Shown in pieces: positions 1 to 12,258 of a stretch of DNA of 64,000 nucleotides (position 1 is its first letter; each line of letters begins with the position of its first letter). Location: NCBI RefSeq assembly GCF_030272615.1, contig NC_081409.1, positions 470,636,573 through 470,700,572 on the forward strand, written 5' to 3'. This DNA is from Cryptomeria japonica (lineage: Eukaryota; Streptophyta; Pinopsida; Cupressales; Cupressaceae). The notes below the pieces were generated by a model, which made no database searches, was not told the DNA's origin, and saw only the letters and a list, made by a program, of their open reading frames with translations. The position numbers and the translations under genes were made by a program.

Positions 1-1900
1 AAAACCACACTTAAGAACCACAAAGAATACCATATAGAATCAATTAAAGACAAGGGAAACAAAGATTAACTCTTTGTGAGCTTCCTTCGTGGCAGTGCCC
101 ATCCAAAGAACTCACAGGAGTAATCCCAAAGTCACAAATAAACCCAAAATTGTTGGGTACAACCAACTTTCTCCAAAGATCCTTCAAGCCATGCTACACT
201 GGGAAATCCAAAAGCCGAGTTTCAAACAATAGGAATTGCATAGAGTCATGCGTTCACGGCAACACTTCCAGCCAATGAAAGCAAAGTATTTTTCACCAAG
301 CCCTATAGTTCAACTTTATATTTAAATCTATGCACATAAATATTTCTCCAAAACTATAGTATAAACTATATAAGAAATCTTTTCCCCAAATAAAAACCCA
401 AAACCAGCAATTTCTGTAGACATGGAGAATACACATAAATAAAATAATCCTTGCAAAAGACAAAAGCTCTCACTGGAATTCGAAGTAATGGAAGAAATTT
501 GACAAAGAGCTCCAAATCCAAATTCAAATCACAAGCTCTAGCAATCCAACCAATCATGCCAAAATCCAAATGTTGCAGAAAAATCTCCTAGAATGGTAAT
601 CCCGCTACAAGCCTAGACTACCCAATAAAAGAAATCAAAAGAAAAAACCCTAGCCAATGAAAATAAACCAAAATATAATATTTTCTACCAACCCCATGTT
701 AGGTTACTTATATATTTTCCATTTCAAATTCAACCAATGAGAATGGAGGGTAGGTAGAAATAACACAAAATCTTCTTATACAACTAAGTGGGAAGATATT
801 ATTATTTTATTCAAATGTGCTCATACACTCCCACTAATAAATAAAGTCCACTATATAAATAAAACTTAAGCCATATATAAATAAATAAATCAAATAGGGA
901 AATTAAAACCAAAAGCTCGTAAATAAATAAAAAGCCAAATAATTATTAAATATCAAATGAATTGTTTTACCATAGGCAAATAAATAAATAATTAAATACC
1001 AATAAAGATTAAACCACCAATATTTAAATAAATATTAAACAATAAATACCAAATAAATATTAAAATCACACAAAATAATTAAACTTAAAATATCAAATAA
1101 TTAAATACTCAAGGCCAATAAATTAAATACATTAAAATGAGCATTATTAATTATAAATCACACATCAAGAATCACATAGTTAATCTAAACATAACCAAAT
1201 AAATCAGTCATCTCTAAACATACTCACAATACTAAAAAAGATCAAACTCACTAATTGACGTGGCGAATTAAGCCAAGATGCTTACGAAACATGGTGAGCA
1301 CCTTAGACCTAGAGTATGTGTAGGGAACTCTTGTCATCTCTGGACCACAAGCCATTAGAATTAAAGACACGCTCAGACCTGTGAAGCCAGGTGGAGTCGA
1401 TGTCTGGTACCTACAAGATCCTGCAACCACAAAATAATGATACAACATATGCATATATCTCATAACAGACAAGTGATAGGGAATCGTGACGGCACATCCC
1501 GCTCACAATAAGTGATGTGACATCCTCCCTCTCACAAAGGCAAATCATACAATAATTAAACACATCTCATCATGTGTAGCCATGAAATAGGGTTAGCATA
1601 ATCATAATCAACATCAAATCCATGATCATCATAATCTATCAATGATCCATCACATAGTAAGCATATGAAATCATCACATACATATATCCATCAAATCACA
1701 TGATCAATAATGATATTATCAACATCTATATATATCATCAAAATAGCATATGTCCAATAGCGTCTAACATCAATAGTAAATAACTGAAACACATGAGTAA
1801 TCATCATCCAAATCATTAAATATAGTCTAGATAAGTCTATCAAACATAGAATAATATTCAACTCTAGTCAGAATAGGTCAAATAAAGGGTGGACACTACA
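1..1900 (-). repeat. 3' LTR of element A, truncated by the window edge
   Basis: This is collinear with 9248-12258 apart from the solo LTR at 10988-12126. On the minus strand it begins TGTAGTGTCC at 1900, directly after a polypurine tract, which fixes the boundary. The portion matching 6756-9247 lies left of the window. It is very AT-rich, with stretches of AAATAAATAAAT around 840-1150. It contains a block at about 1361-1410 (CTCAGACCTG and GGTGGAGTCGAT on the plus strand) that also occurs in the other LTR and in the solo LTR at 28478-32235. Confidence 0.88.
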
Positions 1901-1914
1901 TCCTCCCCCCCTTT
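1901..1914 (-). other. Polypurine tract of element A
   Basis: On the minus strand the sequence is AAAGGGGGGGAGGA immediately before the LTR start TGTAGTG. This is the expected position and composition for the plus-strand DNA primer of an LTR retrotransposon. Confidence 0.85.
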
Positions 1915-1922
1915 GCCTAGGC

Positions 1923-2165
1923 TTACTCTTGGAAGCCTGAGAACAAATAGGGGTATATCTCTCTCATATGTGTTGCATCCTCCCATGTAGCTAAAGAATC
2001 ATCAATCAGATCCCACTGGACCCTTACCTGCTCTACGCTTCGACCTCTGAGGGATATCTCTATGTGCTGAAGAATGTGCACGGGCTCCATAGAAAGTTGC
2101 ATGTCCTTAACCTGTAAAGCATTCCAATCCAACACATGCAAAATATCAGGATGATATAACTTCAA
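1923..2165 (-). pseudogene. Integrase C-terminus with chromodomain, element A
   Basis: An open stretch of 80 codons forms the end of the polyprotein. The C-terminal half carries the chromodomain pattern: VHILQHIEI, then RSVEQVRVQWDL, a TWED segment and IYPYLF near the end. In chromoviruses this domain follows integrase and is thought to guide integration to particular chromatin. The preceding 30 residues fit the integrase tail. Assignment rests on motif recognition and position just upstream of the polypurine tract. The rest of the polyprotein is broken, so it is not functional. Confidence 0.8.
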
Positions 2166-3430
2166 AACTCAAACATGAAAGACATCATGGATGAGGGAGA
2201 AGATAGGTAGCAAGGCAAGGCGATAAGCCACAGGACCAATCCACTCCAAAATCTCAAAAGGTCCAACAAACTAAGGCATCAACTTAAAGCCTTTTCTGTA
2301 ACAGATCCTACTCTTCTGCGGGCGTACTCTCAAAAACACCCTGTCACCAACAGAAAACTGCATATCCACTCGATGTGCATCCACACACTTCTTTTGTCTA
2401 TCTTGTGCGGCCATCAAATCCTCTCTAATGCAAGCCACCTGCTCCTCCATATCCTACAACATTTATGATCCAATATGCACTTTGTCCTCAAAATGGTCCC
2501 AACTCAGGGGTGTACGACATGGTCTACCATACAATGCCTAATAAGGAGGCATACCAATAGAGCTGTGGTAACCATTATTGTATGAAAAATCAACCAAATA
2601 GAGGTAATCCTCCCAATGAGACTGCCCATCCATCACGTACATCCTCAACATGTCCTCCAAAACCTGGTTTACCCTCTCTGTCTATCCATCTATCTTGGGG
2701 TGATAAGTTGAACTAAAGTTCAACTGTGTGCCAAATCCATGCTAGAGAAATATCTGAAATTTTGATGTGAACACTGGATCGTGATCTGATATGATTCCCT
2801 GAGGAATACCATGCAACCTCACAACTCCCTTCAAGAAAACCCGAGCCACTGTCGCTATTGTATATGAAGATCTGATCAGATAAAAATGCACTACTTTGGT
2901 CAATCTATCTATGGTGACCATAATAGCATCATGACGGTGTGAAGACATGGGCAAACCAACTATAAAATCCATAGATATAATATCCCATTTCTATCTTGGA
3001 ATCAAATGTGATTGTAATAATCTTGCGGGATGCTGGTGCTCTGCCTTCACTCGCTGACACTCTAGGCAACATGACACAAAATTTGCAATATCTCTCCTCA
3101 TACCAGACCAATGATATATATGTCTCAAATCTACGTGCATCTTCTTGAACTTGGATGTGTTGAGTAAGGTGCACGATGTGCCTCTGACATGATCAAATCT
3201 CGAAGACCATTTGATAGTGGAACGTAAATGCATCCCAAATGTCTAAGAAGTCCATCTGACTCAACTGAGTAACCTGCATATCTTCCCTCAAGAGTTTTAC
3301 CTACAGCAACCTCTACAATAACCTCTTGATACAACAAATCTAAAGGAAGGGCACCTAGAATATGGCTCCTCAAATCCACACTAAGAGACATTGCTAAAAT
3401 CTCATGCCTCCTATGGCTCAATGCATCTAC
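2166..3430 (-). pseudogene. Integrase (zinc-binding and catalytic core), element A
   Basis: Pieces of gypsy integrase lie in at least three frames. The N-terminal zinc-binding region spans about 3370-2995: HRAPYSTHP in one frame, then Y-H-W-SGMRRDI and CCLECQ in another (HHCC type). The catalytic core follows at 2972-2742 with MDFIVGLPMS, the first Asp in VTIDRLTK and the second in IISDHDPVFTS. The region 2740-2166 is the degraded C-terminal half with in-frame stops. The enzyme would insert the cDNA into host DNA. Frameshifts between the zinc finger and core show it is inactive. Confidence 0.85.
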
Positions 3431-3469
3431 TACAACATTCTCCTTACCCTAGATGTATCTCACCTCAAA

Positions 3470-3830
3470 GTCATTTTCACATAAAAATTCCATCTAACAC
3501 CTTTGTCTAGCATTCAAATTTGGTTGCGCGAAGATATACTACAAACTGTGATGATCATTGTGCAACTCGAATCTATGTCCAAGGAGGAAATGCTTCCATC
3601 TAACCAAAGCATGAACCACTACCGCTAACTCAAGATCATGGGTGGGATAATTATGCTCATGATCTTTAAGTTTTGGTGACTCATATGCAATCACATGACC
3701 ATCATGTATCAACAATTCTCCTCGACCCTCTAAAGAAGCATCTGTACATACCACAAAATTCCCAAAAGGGTCCGGCATTGCTAAAATAGGTGCACTAGTC
3801 AAACGCTCCTTAAGGATACAAAATGTTGTC
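3470..3830 (-). pseudogene. RNase H domain, element A
   Basis: An 87-codon open stretch (3802-3539) carries gypsy RNase H features. CTDASLEGRG holds the first catalytic Asp and HDLELAVVVHAL the Glu. HNDHHSL holds an Asp in the position usually seen as TDH(K/Q)SL. This domain would degrade the RNA strand after first-strand synthesis. It follows the RT thumb on the same strand, as expected. A stop separates it from the RT frame. Confidence 0.85.
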
Positions 3831-4800
3831 TCACACTACTCTAACCAAACAAACTTCTTCCCTTTCTTCTGAAGAGAAGTGATAGGATGGGCTATCCTAG
3901 AGAAATCATGAACATATCTACAATAATATCTTGCTAAACCCATAAAACTACGCACCTCTCCCAAATTAGCGGGTGTTGGCCAATCAACAATCACCTGAAT
4001 CTTTGAGGGATCAACTATGATACCCTCTCCTAAAATAGCATGATCTAAATATCTCACCTTTGTCTGGAAGAACTCACACTTTGCCAAATTGGCATATAGC
4101 TGATTCTCCCTAAGACACTACAAAACCTGCTTCACATGATCCTCATGCTCCTCAAATGATCTTGAATAAATCAAAATATCATCCAAAAATACCAATAAAA
4201 ATTTGTCCAAATATAACCTGAATACACCATTCATTAAGCTCATGAAAATCGATGGCGCATTTGTGAGACCAAAAGGTACCACTGTGAACTCATAGTGACC
4301 ATATCTAGTCTGAAAAGTTGTGCGATGAATGTTTGCCTCATGAATCCTCAACTAGTGATACCTGGACTTAAGGTCAATCTTGGACAAGACCTTTGCATCC
4401 TTAATCCAATCAAAAAAATCATTTATCTGAGGCAAGGATATCAATTCTTCACTATCACCTTATTGAACTTCCTGTAATCAATACATAATTGAAGAGATAT
4501 GTCCTTCTTCTTCACAAATAACACAGGTGCACCCCAAGGGGACACACTAGGATGAATAAACCCCTTCACCAATAACTCCTCCAACTAAACCCTCAACTCA
4601 CTCATCTCCTACGTGGTCATCTGATAGGGAGTCTTAGAGATAGGCTCAACTCCTGGCACCAAATCAATCCTGAAATCAATATCTTGTCGAGGGGGCATAC
4701 CTAGAATCTTACTAGGAAAAAATTCTACGAGCTCTTAAAGAATGGGATGTTGCTACAGTAAATCCCCTGAACTAACTCCCTCATCCACATCCTTCACTCT
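3831..4800 (-). pseudogene. Reverse transcriptase domain, element A
   Basis: Gypsy RT appears in two open stretches. 4351-4118 includes [15 protein letters not shown] and the catalytic box FLDDILIYS (codons for FLDD at 4189-4178). 4087-3836 is the thumb and connection, with ILGEGIIVDPSKI, VRSFMGLARYYCRYV and a basic tail. The N-terminal fingers extend to about 4800 with stops. A TAG lies between [10 protein letters not shown] and the upstream LDLRSRYHQL-like segment, consistent with CAG to TAG. It is inactive. Confidence 0.88.
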
Positions 4801-5099
4801 ATCTACAAACAATTGGCAACCCTTGTGCGCACACATTTTCATCTGGATAGTGAATATCATGCGAAGAGAGATAGGTCTCTGAATACCTACAATCTCCACA
4901 CTCTTTCCACTACCATCCACACACTGCACTCTCTTACCTCTACAATCTATTTGCGCTTAGTGAGATCCAAGCCAATCCATACCAAGAACCACATCATAAG
5001 ATCCCAAAGACATAACATGAAGATCCACAGAAGTATGGAAATCCCCAAAGACTAAAGGACAACTAGGCACAAGGGAATCCACCACCACTTTGGACCTCA

Positions 5100-5300
5100 T
5101 AGCTAACTCTACCTACCACCTATCATCCTGCTTTTTTGTATTAATCCCGCATCACTCTACTAGAAAAGGAGAAATAAAAGAGTCTGATGCTCTTGAATCA
5201 AATAACACTGAATAAAAGATACCACCTATCACACCTGATTTCTCCACAATGGTGGCCTGATTCTCAGCCTGACGGTTATCAAGCACTACAAATAACTGAT
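5100..5300 (-). pseudogene. Aspartic protease fragment, element A
   Basis: The minus strand reads VLFDSRASDSFIS near 5240-5150, the retropepsin active-site region. The expected motif is DSGAS or DTGAT; here Gly is Arg, explained by a single GGA to AGA change, which alone would disable the enzyme. It follows the zinc knuckle in the same open stretch (5508-5152), so gag and protease were probably one reading frame. Confidence 0.75.
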
Positions 5301-5379
5301 GGGACCTATCTGCATCTCCAATTGTAGGCTTAGAATTAGTTGGATTTTGTTGTCTTGACATCTGAGAAGTACGCTGAGG

Positions 5380-6571
5380 ATAATGAACGGTAATGTGTCC
5401 TAGTTGTCCACATGCAAAAAAATCCTTCCTGCCAAACACTCTACTACCTGGTGTTATACTTGACTGCTGAACATTGCCTCTACTAGAAGTTGGTTGCAAA
5501 CTTTGCACTGGATAAGAAGGAGTAGGTCTCCTATCATGCTGATAACTATGAATCTTGCCACCCTAAAATCTGGCACCCCATGCAAAGTTCTGCCAATGAG
5601 AATACTTCTTCTTAAACGTTGACCATTGTGGAAAGAAAAAGGATGGCTCCTACCATAACCTGAAGACTGTTGTTGAGATCCTCTCATAACTAATCCTATA
5701 ACAGGTGCACTAACTATCTATCCTCATGTCGCACCTCCTACCACTAAGGCAAAATTCTCCTCTGCTATCCTCACCTTCTCCACAACTACCTCCAAGGTCT
5801 TAGGTTTGTGCATTAAAACCTCTCCACTAATATGATCACTGAGACCTCTCACAAAGTGTTGAATCAACATTGTCTTATCATCTGCAATCCCAGCATATTG
5901 TCAAAGCTTGAATAACCTGCACTCATATTGCTCCACAGTCATCCTCTGTTGTCCTAAATCATGAAACTCGTTGGCCTTCCTTTGCCTCCAATGATCTGAA
6001 AGAAATGTAGCACAAAACCGCTCCAATAATAACTCCCAAGATATCATCACTACGTCCAAATTCAGTTTATGTTCCTCCATGTGCCACCATGTCATCGCAA
6101 AATCACGAAGGTGCATAATCGCACATCTTGCCTTGGTGTTATTGCTACACGAGTGCATAGAAAAATACCTACCTAAGTCCAAAAGCCAGGTCTCCGCCTC
6201 CATGCCACTGCCTAAGTCATCGAAGGTAAGAGGATGAGTCCTCATAAAATATCTCATGTGACTAGCTACAAGTGTCTTCTGATCCACCTCAACTCTCCTC
6301 CTAGGAGAACGCAAATACTCTCTCTCTTGATGCTCTAAATGTTGAGATCCCTCTTTCTGGTTCTCCTCCTACCTCTGCCCTAGACAACCAAGAATCTCCT
6401 GAAGTACGTTCACCAACTGTGGAATTGCATCATCTCTAAAATGATCAACATCATTTCTAGGCGGATCTTGTGGCTTCTCCTCGTGGTGTGACTCACGAAA
6501 ACCTAAGGATGAGGATTCCTACGAGTACCCATGTGACCAGCATGATGACAATCTCTACCCCTAGCAGGCAT
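5380..6571 (-). pseudogene. gag (capsid and nucleocapsid), element A
   Basis: The likely start codon is at 6571-6569 (ATG CCT GCT AGG), 172 bases inside the primer-binding site. The best-preserved part is 6314-5901, a 137-codon capsid region with the Retrotrans_gag pattern: GMEAETWLLDLGRYF, then FAMTWWHMEE, and LLERFCATFLSD. The downstream zinc knuckle at about 5440-5400 reads FFACGQLGHITVHYP. A CCHC knuckle is clear but the first and last Cys are Phe and Tyr. Gag forms the virus-like particle. Several frame breaks lie between 5900 and 5510. Confidence 0.82.
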
Positions 6572-6742
6572 CTTGTCTAAGAAAGGCAATGAAAACTATA
6601 AGTGAACCATCTAGAATAACTATAACAAGAACATAAATAGCAGGGATAAATATCGTTGGGCTACCCAATGCTAAATTATAACATTCACAATGAGCTCAAA
6701 TGAAACCAGAGTGCCCAGTGTTTGAACATGGGCTCTCTCTGC

Positions 6743-6753
6743 CTCTGATACCA
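6743..6753 (-). other. Primer-binding site (tRNA-iMet type), element A
   Basis: The minus strand reads TGGTATCAGAG two bases after the LTR end (GGAATTACA). This is complementary to the 3' end of plant initiator tRNA-Met, the usual primer of chromoviruses and copia elements. It defines the 5' LTR end at 6756. Confidence 0.88.
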
Positions 6754-8793
6754 AATGTAATTCCTGCCAAAATACCCTAGAGAAACTAAACACCTAACAT
6801 GCAAATGGAGATTTTATTTTTTTTAATTAACGTCTAATAACAACTAGTGTAACACATAACATCTCCATCTAACTAAATTTATTAACCATTTAACCATTAT
6901 GAACATACATCATTATGCATTTCATAAATTAATGCAAGCAGAAATAACATAACATCATTAACTTTTCCCTACGGTACTTCAACATCATTACTTGATTAAC
7001 TACCTTAATGGCATCTTACTCACAAGATAAGCATTGTCCATCTTGAAATAATACATCATATTTAATTTCCTAACCATGAGATATGCAACCTACCAGATTA
7101 TCTATCCATCTTGATATACATGCCATTATACCATTCTACTAGCATATTTCATTCCTACTTTAAAATGCAAGACAACCCCATAATCCTACATTCATTTTAT
7201 GCACCAAATCCAAATGTGTTTTAAACCAGCATTTCCTATCTACATGCTCTTTTCCTTTTCATGATAATTCATTCCTAATGCATAGATATGTTCCATCTTT
7301 ACTAATCCAATTAATCCTTTCTAACATAATCATTTCTTACTCTATGAACATTCTTCTTCTAAGGTTACTTTACATTCTAACTTGCTTTCTAAACATTCTA
7401 TAAAGTAATACAACTAAACCATAATGCAAATTCAATTCCATTTCAATAATAACCATTTTAATTCTAAGATACATAGATCGCATCCTTACAATAATACAAT
7501 TACATCCCCAATGTCTCATTACAATTTATAACATAGTCCCAAATCCAACTACAATCCATCTTACAATTACAAGTACATAAAATACATCATGAGCATAGAT
7601 CTTCCTACTACAAGATTCCAACTACTACATACAATAATATTACATGTCTTCCATCATGTTCATTACATAAATCTGCTACAAGGTACATCCCTAATCATCA
7701 TGAATAAGTATCCACATCCACGCATGAAGAATCCAAGAGAACATCCCAATGGCTAAAAATCACCAACCACCCGACCATGTGGAACCAAAGGAACCACTCC
7801 CCGTGCTAGGAGATGACAAAAGGTCCCAACACACACTCTAGACCTAAGTTGGCACCCTAACCACACAAGGACACTCATGCAAGAGCCCACATAATACAAC
7901 AAGAATAAACTCCCAGAGGCATATAACTCATCAAGAAATAAATGCATCCAATAAGGCATATTCATAAATCATCAAGGGGAAACATGTAGGAGTGGAGTAT
8001 CATCACATGCCATCCTCAGCACATAATAACATAAGGCACTATCCTGATGGACATGTGGAGCCATCTCAACCTATGAGAGACCAAGGGAGATTAGCTTACC
8101 ATCTTCACGGCCTTCTCCTTCTTATCCTAAAACATTCTCCCTAGGACTAAGACATGAGGCTCAAATCAATTGTTATATTATTAATGAATCTAGCTACCCA
8201 ACCCATTAATTATTTGGTTATCACTTATTTACAAATAATGGTAAACTCTCGATGTGCCCTGGCGGTCTAGACTTCATGCATCCTTACAAGGAACCTCATG
8301 CAAGCCTATATCTTGTGACCCCAATCATCACATGGAATCCCACTCCCCCTAACATGGCCCAAACAATAAATGCAACAAGAGGCTCATAATAACAATAAAA
8401 TCTAAAATCATAATCACCATACAACCATACACATGCATGGTCATCCAAAGGTCATAAAGACAAATAAATATCAAGAGCCTCATAGCATAAAAAAGTATCA
8501 ATAAGATAACCAAATCTACTCATCAAATGAAATAAATAACAACAGCAAGGCATATCAACTTGCTAGACTGAGCACAATAAATAAGTCTCTCTACCATGAC
8601 TTCTCAACATGATAGAGGCATAAATCCATCATAAAGATAACATGGAAGAGAAAACCATGAAAGATTCATCAAATCGATCAAATGCTCAATCTGGAAAATC
8701 ATCAATCAACATCGAAAAAGCCTCTGGTACAAAATTAGATTCGAAAAATTCAACCAGATAATCAAACTGAGAAAAATGCTCGAAATCCACAAA

Positions 8794-8996
8794 TTAGCGC
8801 ATATAATATTTATTCTAGCATATTTGACTATTTATTTAGTGCATATGAATCATCTTTTAGCGCATATGACCAATAATTCAGCACATACAAATAACAGAAT
8901 AGCACATATGGATAATTCTATAGGGCATATGACAAACTAATTAGCTCATATGATCAATTCTATAGCACATACAACCATTGTTTTAGTGCATATGAC
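8794..8996. repeat. Degenerate ~20-bp tandem repeat inside the 5' LTR of A
   Basis: About ten units of 20-22 bases follow the pattern TTTAGYRCATATGA followed by CAAT-like sequence. Examples begin at 8794, 8856, 8877 and 8987, with TTTAGCGCATATGACC at 8876. The matching part of the other LTR lies outside the window. A tandem array in an LTR can be a promoter or enhancer array, but that is inference. Confidence 0.7.
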
Positions 8997-10987
8997 TCAG
9001 AGAACAGAAAATACGGAAAACAGTATAATTACGAATCTAAATTAAAAATCAAGGGAAAATTTCCAAGTCTCAAAACCAATTGAATAAGTGACGTCCAGAG
9101 AAGATGAAATGAGAGCAACAAACGGAACTCAAATCCATAAATATATGAAGGAGAAAATGCAATCCGAACATAAGAGATTTCCTTCCATAATACACAAAAA
9201 ACTTAATACAGAGAATTCAAACCAAGACTAATTCATTTTCTCCAAACAAAACCACACTTAAGAACCACAAAGAATAACATATAGAATCAATTAAAGACAA
9301 GGGAAACCAAGATTAACTCTCTGTGAGCTTCCTTCATGATAGTACTTGTCCAAAGAACTCACATGAGTAATCCCAAAGTCACAAATAAACCCAAAATTGT
9401 TGGGTACAACCAAATTTCTCCAAAGATCCTTCAAGCCAAGCTACCCTAGGAAATCCAAAAGCTGAGTTTCAAACAATAGGAATTACATAGAGTCGTGCAT
9501 TCATGGAAACACTCTCAGCCAATGAAAACAAAGTATTTTTCCCCAAGCCCTATAGTTCAACTTTATATTTAAATCTATGCACATAAATATTTCTCCAAAA
9601 CTATAGTATAAACTATATAAGAAATCTTTTCCCCAAATAAAAACCCACAACCAGCAATTTCTGCACACGCGGAGAATACACATAAATAAAATAATCCTTA
9701 CAGAAGACAAGAGCTCTCACCTAGAATTAGAAGTAATGGAAGAAATTTGATGAAGAGCTCCAAATCACAAGCTCCAGCAATCCAAACAATCAAGCCAAAA
9801 TCCAAATGTTGCAGAAAAATCTCCTAGAATGGTAACCCGGCAACAAGCCTAGACTACCCAATAAAAGAAATCAAAAGCAAAAACCCTAGCCAATGAAAAT
9901 AAACCAAAATATAATATTTTCTATCAACCCCATGTTAGGTTACTTTTATATTTTCCATTTCAAATTCAACCAATGAGAATGGAGGGTAGGTAGAAATAAC
10001 ATAAAATCTTCTTATACAACTAAGTGGGAAGATATTAGTATTTTATTCAAATGTGCTCATACACTCCCACTAATATTTAAAGTCAACTATATAAATAAAA
10101 CATAAGCCATAAATAAATCAATCAATCAAAAAGGAAATTAAAACCAAAAACTCATGAATAAATAAAGAGCCAAATAAATATTAAATATCAAATGAATTGT
10201 TAAACCATAGGCCAATAAATAAATAATTAAATACCACTAAATATTAAACCACCAATATTTAAATAAATATTAAACAACAATAAGGATTAAACAATAAAAA
10301 CCAAATAAATATTAAAATCACACAAAATAGTTAAACATAAAATATCAAATAATTAAATAATCAAGGCCAATAAATCAAATACATTAAAATGAGCATTGTT
10401 AATTATAAAATCACACATCAAGGATCACATAATTAATCTAAACATAACCAAATAAATCAACCATCTCTAAACATACTCACAATACTGAAAAAGATCAAAC
10501 TCACTAACTGACGTGGCGAATTACACCAAGACGCTTATGACACATGGTGAACACGTTAGACCTAGAGTATATGTAGGGAACTCTTGTCATCTCCGAACCA
10601 CATAAGTCATTGGAATTAAAGACACTCTCAGACCTCTGAAGCCAGGTGGAGTCGATGTCCGGTATCTACAAGACCCTGCAACCACAAAACAACGATACAA
10701 CATATGCATATATCTCATAATAGACAAGTGATAGGGAATCGCGATGACACATCCCGCTCGCAATGAGTGATGTGACATCATCCCTCTCACGAAGACAGTC
10801 ATACAATAATCAAACACATCTCATAAAAATCTCATCATGTGTAGCCATGAAATAGGGTTAGTGTAATCATAGTCAACATCAAATCCATGATCAACATAAT
10901 CTATCAATGATCCATCACATAGTAAGCATATGAAATCATCGCATACATATATCCATCAAATCACATGATCAATATTGATAGTATCAA

Positions 10988-12126
10988 TGTGTGTGTTAAA
11001 AAGTGAACCTATAGCTGCAAGCACAACACTTCAATTAAGTCATTATATGCATGGTTAGTAATCAATAATCAATAAGAAATAAACCATAGCAAAGCGACTA
11101 ATTGCCTTCTAAAATATGCGAGTATAAGATTGCTCTCAGATTTTTATAAGCAATACTAGTGACTAGACTACACCAAGACGGAGGATTTAATCTATATGAT
11201 ATTAATCTATATGGATGCAAGATGGATGAATAATTCAAGCAAATTCAAGCAACAATGCATGCAAGCAATAATGAATGTAGAATGGATGCAAGTAATCTAA
11301 AAAAGCACAATGATTTCAATGACTCCAGAGCGAAATTAGCATGATAATAATTTCCAAGCGCGTTCTCAAAAATCTCTAGGGTCAATTGGAATGAGAGCTG
11401 AAGATTGAATTTATAGAGAATTACAAAAATCTCAATTTATGATTAATTGAAAATAATTGAGAAATCAGGTTGAGTTAACCTTGAGATAGATTCCAATTAT
11501 AGTTTAATTGAAATGCATTCAAATTAGAAGTCCAAGTTGCATTGGAAAATAATAATAAATTAATTCCATGCACATCTGATAAAAATAGATAATTCTTCAA
11601 TTTAATCAAGAAAAGAGTTTTCTTAATGCAACTGAACTTCTTTTTCTGAAAAGCTTTGAGTTCCAATTTTAGAGAATAATTCAACAATTCAATTAAATTG
11701 CTTTTCTGATTTCAAGTTCTAAATTTAGAAAAAAGAAATAATATCTCAAGTTTGATTTCTCTCTCAATTCAATTCTTTTGACTTTTGTTTTGTTTCAATT
11801 CAACTCTTTGTAATAAATTAATTCATCTTTTGTAATAAATTAATCCTTTCACATGATTGAATGGCAAATTTATTAATTAATTAAATATGCAAAGATATTT
11901 AATAAATTAAAATGGGATAATTGATCAAAATGATTAGTCTTGAAATAATTCAATTAATTAAATAAATATTTAATTAATATTGAGTGGTTGATTTGCCATG
12001 TGATTTTTTATAATTAAAGAATTAATAATGTGCTCAAGATTGATTTAATTGCCTTTGGTTAGGACCTTGGTGATGTTGTCGAGATTAGGGGCCCATGGTT
12101 TAGATGACCAATTTTAGGGTATTACA
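10988..12126 (-). mobile_element. Solo LTR, 1,139 bp, TSD ATCAA
   Basis: The insertion is absent from the sister LTR (unbroken around 1714-1720). It is flanked by perfect 5-base copies of ATCAA at 10983-10987 and 12127-12131. The insert begins TGTGTGTTAAAA and ends GGGTATTACA, the TG...CA form of an LTR, and holds no coding domain. On the minus strand it starts TGTAATACCC, a common plant LTR start, so minus orientation is likely. It was formed by recombination between two LTRs of a later insertion. Confidence 0.88.
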
Positions 12127-12258
12127 ATCAACATCCATATAGATCATCAAAATAGCATATGTCCAATATCATCTAACATCAATAGTAAGTAACTGAAACA
12201 CATTTGTAATCATCATCCAAATCATCAAATATAGTCTAGATAAGTCTATCAAACATAG

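Larger units (their letters stand above)
1..12258 (-). mobile_element. Ty3/gypsy chromovirus element A (decayed, nearly full length)
   Basis: Minus-strand LTR retrotransposon. Read from high to low coordinates it shows 5' LTR (12258-6756), primer-binding site (6753-6743), gag, protease, RT, RNase H, integrase, chromodomain, polypurine tract (1914-1901) and 3' LTR (1900 to beyond base 1). The domain order RT-RH-INT followed by a chromodomain is diagnostic of plant chromoviruses; Tekay/Del-like is my guess. The two LTRs share long collinear sequence (base 1 matches 9248), about 12 differences in the first 180 aligned bases by eye, mostly transitions. The internal region is 4,855 bases. All coding parts carry stops and frame changes, so it is dead. 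A solo LTR sits in the right LTR, and the outer 51 bases of that LTR are missing where it meets a second copy of the family. Confidence 0.9.
6756..12258 (-). repeat. 5' LTR of element A, about 4.4 kb, split by a solo LTR
   Basis: The LTR starts on the plus strand with TGTAATTCCT at 6756, next to the primer-binding site. Its right part matches the other LTR from 9248 onward. Removing the insertion at 10988-12126 plus one target copy leaves 4,359 bases. The last 51 bases present in the left LTR (1850-1900) are missing, and the sequence switches at 12258/12259 to integrase of another copy. Blocks such as CACCCGACCATG and GCTAGGAGAT (7770-7815) also occur in the solo LTR at 28478-32235 (29050-29100). 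That supports the left part really being LTR and not an unrelated insertion. Confidence 0.82.

Noticed and set aside
8794-8996. CRISPR-like spaced repeats
   Set aside because: Units are degenerate and directly adjacent without unique spacers, in a clearly eukaryotic repeat context.
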